A DNA stretch of 19,497 bases from Gemmatimonadota bacterium (GTDB taxonomy: Bacteria; Gemmatimonadota; Gemmatimonadetes; Longimicrobiales; Gaopeijiaceae): contig JAPOOQ010000545.1 of the NCBI GenBank assembly GCA_026713345.1, positions 1 through 19,497 of the forward strand, written 5' to 3'. A program made the translations under genes and the position numbers. This document shows, in pieces, positions 15,595 through 19,497 of the stretch; positions within the stretch are counted from its first letter, which is position 1, and each line of letters begins with the position of its first letter. A model generated the notes under the pieces. The model was given only the letters and a program-made list of their open reading frames with translations, was not told the DNA's origin and searched no databases.

Positions 15595-15830
15595 CCCGAC
15601 TCCGGCTTGGACAAGCGATACCCGACCCCGCTCGTAGCGGATGGACAGGTCGCCCAATCGGAACTGCTCGGGCTCGGCCCACCGCCGCAGCACCGCGCGG
15701 ATCCTCGCCACGAGTTCCGTCGGCGAGAAGGGCTTTGACGATGTAGTCCGCCGCTCCGAGTTCCAGCACTCTGGCAATGGTCTCGTCCCGGCGGTACCCG
15801 GATATGAGTTGGACACTGCACGCAACCGTG
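15595..15830 (-). pseudogene. Frameshifted remnant of an OmpR-type response regulator
   Basis: Minus-strand frames join to give part of a receiver domain. One frame has LISGYRRDETIARVLELGAADYIVK. The next frame continues KPFSPTELVARIRAVLRRW and then GDLSIRYERGRVSL, the usual linker into a winged-helix domain. The frame change falls in an AAA run (plus-strand TTT at 15734-15736), where relatives have the codons for V-K-P-F; one extra A explains it. The phosphorylated Asp region before LISGY and nearly all of the DNA-binding domain are missing. The remnant is thus truncated at both ends and cannot be functional. It overlaps the 5' flank of the plus-strand TPR lipoprotein gene. Confidence 0.75.
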
Positions 15831-15899
15831 GCTTCGCGTTGCGGGCGGGAATCGAGTACCGTGTTTGGTGGGAGGGTACCCAGAGCCAAGAGGATTCTC

Positions 15900-16982
15900 G
15901 TGTCAACAAGGAATCGGAGCGTCTACAGCGGCCTCAGTCCATTCCGCGCGGCCGCTCGAGCTGGTGGTGTCGCACTCGTCCTGATGTCGGCGGCGGCGTG
16001 CGCCTCAATGCGTTACGCGTCCGCTTTCAACCCCAAGGTGACCGTGGAGGTCGAGCACCCGCCGGACGTTGGCTTCGTGGTCGAGGAGGTCGTGTTTGCC
16101 GGGGATCGGCGTCCCGGCGGGGGACGCTCCGGGAGCGCGGAGGCCGGCTGCGAGGCGGAGTGGGTGCAGGCGCTGACCCAGGAGTTGGTGGAACGCGGCG
16201 TGCGGGTCGCGCGCGGTGGTGGTGGGCAGTATGCCGACGCGGTAATCGCCGTCGATGTGACCCGTTGCAAAACGGAGCAGGACCGGCGCGAGACGACAAG
16301 AGAAATCGTCGAAAGGGTAGGAGACAACACCCGCCGCCGGACCGTGCCGGAATACCATGCGCGCACACGAGTGAGGTTCCGGGGGACGTTTGAGGTCGTC
16401 GATGCGTCGACGGATCTCGTGGCCGCTTCGCGCACGCTCGCCTACGAGCCCGAGATGACCAATTCCAGCGTGAGGGGAGAACCGGATTTCCCGTCCCCGG
16501 GGACGGTGGCGGAGCGGGCCTACCGCAGTACGATCCGGGACATCACGCCGATCCTGTTTCGCTGGGTCGAGACGAGGGAACTGGTGTTCTTCGACGGCGA
16601 AAGATGCGGGTTGAACCTGGCCTACCGCGCCATCGAGGCCGGCGACTACGAGCGCGCGCTCGATATTTCGATTGCGAACGCGAGTGCCTGCCAGCCGGGC
16701 TCGGTCACGGAAATCGACCACACGGACGTGGCGGCGGCACACTACAACGTTGGGGTGCTGTACCGCATCGCGGAGAACTTCGATTCGGCCCTGGCAAGCT
16801 TCGAGCACGCCCGGGCGGCCGATCCCGGCAACGGCGTCATCCGGGACGCCATCCGCGAGGCCATCTCGGCCGAAGCGACCGCCGCCGATCTGCGCAGTCT
16901 CGGAGGAGGACGCGGCGGCCCGCGAGCAATGGCAACGGGAAGAGCCGGAAGGGTCGCCGGGATCCGGGAGTACGAACGATGA
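15900..16982 (+). CDS. Probable lipoprotein with TPR-like C-terminus
   Basis: A 360-residue protein. Translation from GTG at 15900 is supported by AGAGG 6 nt upstream and gives a basic N-terminus, a hydrophobic stretch (AGGVALVLMS) and a Cys at 34 within SAAAC, an acceptable but not ideal lipobox. The central part (about 45-240) alternates strands and helices, with LTQELVERGVRVAR and DAVIAVDVTRC. It resembles the fold of CsgG/LpoB-like periplasmic lipoproteins that handle 'variable-partner' surfaces, though no specific family is claimed. The C-terminal part has AIEAGDYERALDISIANASA and VAAAHYNVGVLYRIAENFD, typical of two to three tetratricopeptide helices-turn-helices (about 240-315). Its stop overlaps the next ATG. 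The likely location is the outer membrane facing the periplasm; the partner is unknown. Confidence 0.65.
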   Translation: MSTRNRSVYSGLSPFRAAARAGGVALVLMSAAACASMRYASAFNPKVTVEVEHPPDVGFVVEEVVFAGDRRPGGGRSGSAEAGCEAEWVQALTQELVERGVRVARGGGGQYADAVIAVDVTRCKTEQDRRETTREIVERVGDNTRRRTVPEYHARTRVRFRGTFEVVDASTDLVAASRTLAYEPEMTNSSVRGEPDFPSPGTVAERAYRSTIRDITPILFRWVETRELVFFDGERCGLNLAYRAIEAGDYERALDISIANASACQPGSVTEIDHTDVAAAHYNVGVLYRIAENFDSALASFEHARAADPGNGVIRDAIREAISAEATAADLRSLGGGRGGPRAMATGRAGRVAGIREYER

Positions 16983-17098
16983 GCCGGCGATGTGCCTGGG
17001 GCACCGTGCCCCTCGTGGCGTTGGTGGCCGCGGTGGCTTCGTGCGGGGAAACCGAGTCGGGCGTTTGGAGCCAGACTGGAAACGTTCTGGTGCGATAA
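16979..17098 (+). CDS. 39-residue putative mini-lipoprotein
   Basis: This small gene overlaps the TPR lipoprotein stop by 4 nt (ATGA), so it is probably translated by coupling. The product has a basic start (MSRRCAW), a hydrophobic core (VPLVALVAAVA) and a lipobox-like AVASC with Cys22. After processing this would leave an 18-residue acylated peptide. The plan resembles tiny lipoproteins such as entericidins or lysis peptides, without sequence identity. It could instead be the first 22-39 codons of a longer lipoprotein gene that has been truncated. No homologue is recognised. Confidence 0.5.
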   Translation: MSRRCAWGTVPLVALVAAVASCGETESGVWSQTGNVLVR

Positions 17099-17220
17099 CC
17101 TGCAGGGGGACGACCCTTCGCCGGTTTGGCCACGCTGGGCTTGCGGTTGCGACTCTGAGTGGTAAAGCGCTAAGGTCCGCGGACCACCCGCCACAATCCA
17201 GCCACGAACGCCATCGCCGC

Positions 17221-18213
17221 ATGAGCCCTCTCACCACAATCAGCCACGCCGACGACCTGGCGTGCCTGCCTGCCTGCCCGGTGGAGCCTTTGGAGCCCGC
17301 AGCCTTCCGCCTCACCCTTCCCTCCCGCCATCTCGCGCTGCAGGACACGGGGGGTGCACTCCTCGCACGTTGTTCGCTGTGGAGGGCCCGCGACGCCAGC
17401 GGCGCGCCGACCATGACCGGCCTGATCGGACACTACGCCGCTGCCGACGCCGACGCGGGCGCGGAGGTGCTGGAACACGCCCTGGACTGGCACCGGGCGG
17501 ACGGTTGCGAACGGGTCATCGGCCCGATGGACGGCTCCACCTGGCACCGATACAGGCTGCTGACCGAGCGCGGAACCGAACCGATCTTCTTCCTGGAGCC
17601 CAACAATCCCGACGACTGGACAGCGCATTTCACCGACGCCGGTTTCGTGCCGCTGGCCACCTACTTCTCGGCGCTGAATCCGGACCTCACCCGGTGCGAC
17701 CCGCGCTCCGAGCAGCGTCGGGCCGAGCTCGAACGCGACGGCATCACCATGCGGAAGATCGACGTCGAGCGCTTCGAAGCCGAACTCGCGGCCATTCACG
17801 AACTGTCGCTCGAGGCGTTCGCGCGCAACCTCCTCTACAGCCCCATCGGGCTCGATGCCTTCCTCGCCTCCTACACTCCGATCCGTCCCCATCTGGTGCC
17901 CGAACTGGTCCTGCTCGCGGAGCGCGGCGGGCAGCTCGTCGGCTTCATCTTCGGCATCCCGGACCTTGAGGAGCCGGCACGGGGCGATCCGCTGCGCACG
18001 ATGATCGTCAAGTCGATGGCGGTACATCCGTCGTGCGGTGGAAACGGGCTGGGCGGTCTCCTGATGGATGACTGCCAGCAGGCCGCAAGGAAGCTCGGGT
18101 TCGAGCGCACCATTCACGCACTGATGCACGAGACCAACCGGTCGCGGAGCATCTCGGCACGCTATGGCACTACGATCCGGCGCTATACGCTCTATGAGAG
18201 GGCGCTGAAATGA
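17221..18213 (+). CDS. GNAT-family N-acetyltransferase (two-domain)
   Basis: A 330-residue cytosolic protein. The second half carries the GNAT core: KSMAVHPSCGGNGLGGLLMD (about 260-280) is strand 4 followed by the acetyl-CoA pyrophosphate loop, which reads C-G-G-N-G-L-G in place of the usual Q/R-x-x-G-x-G/A. The first half contains VIGPMDGSTWHRYR and IFFLEPNNPDDW, segments I associate with a degenerate N-terminal GNAT-like lobe in proteins that act on lipid or amino-acyl amines. The start ATG at 17221 lacks a clear ribosome site; a weak TTGCGG-N16-TAAAGC promoter-like pair lies at 17141-17168. It sits 99 bp upstream of an OleC-like ligase, separated by a regulatory-looking AT-rich region, so the two need not be cotranscribed. 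The substrate is unknown. Confidence 0.75.
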   Translation: MSPLTTISHADDLACLPACPVEPLEPAAFRLTLPSRHLALQDTGGALLARCSLWRARDASGAPTMTGLIGHYAAADADAGAEVLEHALDWHRADGCERVIGPMDGSTWHRYRLLTERGTEPIFFLEPNNPDDWTAHFTDAGFVPLATYFSALNPDLTRCDPRSEQRRAELERDGITMRKIDVERFEAELAAIHELSLEAFARNLLYSPIGLDAFLASYTPIRPHLVPELVLLAERGGQLVGFIFGIPDLEEPARGDPLRTMIVKSMAVHPSCGGNGLGGLLMDDCQQAARKLGFERTIHALMHETNRSRSISARYGTTIRRYTLYERALK

Positions 18214-18254
18214 GGAATCCCGGACACGAAGAGGGAGCTGTCCAAGTCTCATGA

Positions 18255-18295
18255 ATGTAAAGACAACTTTACATAATGTAATGTTTTCTATACAT
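18255..18295. promoter_or_regulatory. Tandem operator-like palindromes (2 x TGT-N12-ACA)
   Basis: Site 1 (18255-18274) has perfect 8-bp arms ATGTAAAG/CTTTACAT around ACAA. Site 2 (18276-18295) has arms ATGTAATG/CTATACAT around TTTT, matching at 6 of 8 positions. Centres are 21 bp apart, two helical turns, so two dimers would bind on the same face. Each fits TGT-N12-ACA, the form bound by PpsR/CrtJ-type repressors and generally similar to several other dimeric regulators. A TTTACA (18268-18273) and TATACA (18289-18294), 15 bp apart, could be a suboptimal -35/-10 embedded in the sites. The stretch is far more AT-rich than its surroundings. The regulator identity is not established. Confidence 0.65.
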
Positions 18296-18312
18296 TCGGG
18301 TGACTTGACCGC

Positions 18313-19497
18313 GTGAACATCACGCAGATCCTGTTCGATCAGGCCACTCAGCGGCCCGAGGCGCCCGCCATCGTCGAGGCGGCCGGAGCGGGCAGCCGCA
18401 CCCTCACCTTTGTCGAGCTCGCGGAGCGCTCGGCGCGGGCCGCCGCCCTGCTGCAAGCCGCGGGGCTCCGCAAGGGCGATCGGGTCCTGGTGTTCCAGCC
18501 GATGTCCATCGAGCTCTACGTCGCGCTCCTGGCGATCTTCCGTCTCGGGCTGGTGGCGACCGTGCTGGACCCTTCGGCGGGACGCGGGCACATTGAGCAG
18601 TGTTGCGGCATCGCCCGGCCCAGGGCGTTCATCGGCCCGGCCCGGGCACACATCCTGCGGTTCCTCTGCCGGGGCCTGCGCCGAATCGAACGGCACTTCG
18701 TGACCGCGGGTTGGGCCCCCCGGGCGACCCGCTGGTCCATCCTGGAACGCTACGAGCCGCTGAACTCGATCACTCCCTGCGATTCGTTGCACGACGCCCT
18801 CCTCACCTTCACCAGCGGCAGCACCGGAGTCCCGAAGGCGGCGGTGCGCAGCCACGGTTTTCTGCTGGCACAACACGAGGCGCTGGCAGAATCCATCGAG
18901 CTGGAGCCGGGCGAGGTCGACCTCCCCACTCTCCCGATCTTCGTGCTCGCCAACCTCGCGTCGGGGGTGACGACGGTCATCCCGCAGGGGGACCTCCGGC
19001 GTCCGGGGTTCATCGAGCCGGGCCCGGTGCTGGAGCAGATCGAGCGTCACCGGGTCACGCGCACCGTTGGCTCGCCGGCGCTGTATGCGCGGCTGCTTCG
19101 GGGAGCGCGCGCGGCTGCGCGGGGGAAATCCGCCCCGGAGGCACGAAGCGAGTGCGACGACACCGGCCTCCGCACACTCAGGAAACTCTACACCGGCGGC
19201 GCTCCGGTCTTCCCTCCCCTGTTGCAGGAACTTCAATCCGCGCTGCCGCTCGGCCGCGTGATCGTGGTCTACGGCTCGACCGAGGCGGAGCCCATCTCCC
19301 ACCTGGATTGGGCCGATGCCGACCCCGCCGACCGGAGTGCCATGTTCGCGGGGAAGGGACTGCTGGTGGGAAGGCCGGTGCGGCAGATCGATCTGCGCAT
19401 CCTGCGCAACCAGTGGGGTGAGCCTCTTCCGGCGATGAATGCACCGGAGTTCGACGCGCTCGCGCTGCCACCGGAGCACGGAGGCGAGATCGTGGTT
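18313..19497 (+). CDS. OleC-like AMP-forming fatty-acid ligase/beta-lactone synthetase, 3' end cut
   Basis: 395 codons of an ANL-superfamily adenylating enzyme; the gene leaves the window. GTG at 18313 is the only start after an in-frame TGA at 18301. Motifs are TFTSGSTGVPKAAVRSHG (ATP phosphate loop, A3) and VYGSTEAEP (A5). The LVATVLDPSAGRGHIEQC segment and LEPGEVDLPTLPIFVLANLA are characteristic of the OleC branch, where the former corresponds to VPVLIDPGMGRRNLL-type sequence. OleC closes beta-hydroxy acids to beta-lactones in olefin synthesis; close relatives are annotated as fatty-acid CoA ligases. No oleA, oleB or oleD is visible, but they could lie downstream. Expression is probably controlled by the tandem operators just upstream. 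Confidence 0.8.
   Translation, partial: MNITQILFDQATQRPEAPAIVEAAGAGSRTLTFVELAERSARAAALLQAAGLRKGDRVLVFQPMSIELYVALLAIFRLGLVATVLDPSAGRGHIEQCCGIARPRAFIGPARAHILRFLCRGLRRIERHFVTAGWAPRATRWSILERYEPLNSITPCDSLHDALLTFTSGSTGVPKAAVRSHGFLLAQHEALAESIELEPGEVDLPTLPIFVLANLASGVTTVIPQGDLRRPGFIEPGPVLEQIERHRVTRTVGSPALYARLLRGARAAARGKSAPEARSECDDTGLRTLRKLYTGGAPVFPPLLQELQSALPLGRVIVVYGSTEAEPISHLDWADADPADRSAMFAGKGLLVGRPVRQIDLRILRNQWGEPLPAMNAPEFDALALPPEHGGEIVV

Noticed and set aside
17174..17185. 12-bp palindrome GGTCCGCGGACC before the GNAT gene
   Set aside because: It is short and pure GC-type symmetry, common by chance here, with no second copy and no promoter context.
18255..18295. Assigning the tandem sites firmly to PpsR/CrtJ and photosynthesis control
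   Set aside because: No photosynthesis gene or ppsR is in the window, and several unrelated dimeric regulators bind similar TGT/ACA palindromes; only the motif form is reported.
17170..19479. 769-codon minus-strand open frame
   Set aside because: It is antisense to the GNAT and OleC-like genes, which both carry clear family motifs; the antisense product shows none.

Overview
The window is very GC-rich DNA with dense, mostly short-spaced genes. Several things point to a Gram-negative, high-GC phylum that encodes many secreted peptidases: an exported S9 prolyl-oligopeptidase-like enzyme, an exported S10 carboxypeptidase, an outer-membrane barrel and lipoproteins. Gemmatimonadota is my best guess, but no marker gene proves it. 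I saw no rRNA, tRNA, CRISPR array, insertion sequence or prophage genes.

Layout. Positions 1-2245 (minus strand) hold an aldo/keto reductase, a short PLP-dependent threonine/serine ammonia-lyase and the first 31 codons of a ThiI-like tRNA thiolation enzyme, closely spaced and probably cotranscribed. Positions 2351-3394 (minus) hold a complete Xre/MbcA-type antitoxin and RES toxin pair, with a well-formed TTGACA promoter and an inverted repeat over its -10. Positions 3481-6357 (plus) encode a 958-residue exported S9 peptidase with an intact triad and a roughly 50-residue acidic insert. Positions 6397-8139 (minus) encode a 580-residue protein I cannot name. Behind it lie a cobalamin-binding-protein remnant (internally deleted and frameshifted), an exported S10 carboxypeptidase and a DUF2784-like membrane protein, all on the minus strand.

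Positions 10775-14375 (plus) are a tightly coupled operon joined by ATGA and TGATG overlaps: a small two-helix membrane protein, a group II PLP decarboxylase, and an NCS2-type permease. The permease has lost the usual substrate-site signature and carries a soluble C-terminal domain resembling a degenerate GHKL ATPase. A 312-bp gap with two perfect 16-bp palindromes follows. After it come an outer-membrane-barrel protein with His-rich repeats, a strong hairpin, a frameshifted response-regulator remnant (minus), a TPR lipoprotein, and a 39-codon mini-lipoprotein overlapping the end of the TPR gene.

Positions 17221-19497 (plus) hold a GNAT acetyltransferase and an OleC-like AMP-forming ligase cut by the window edge. 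Between them is an unusually AT-rich stretch with two tandem operator-like palindromes, each fitting TGT-N12-ACA and spaced 21 bp centre to centre.

The most distinctive items are the decarboxylase/NCS2-fusion operon, the tandem operator before the OleC-like gene, the orphan 580-residue protein, and two independent cases of gene decay.
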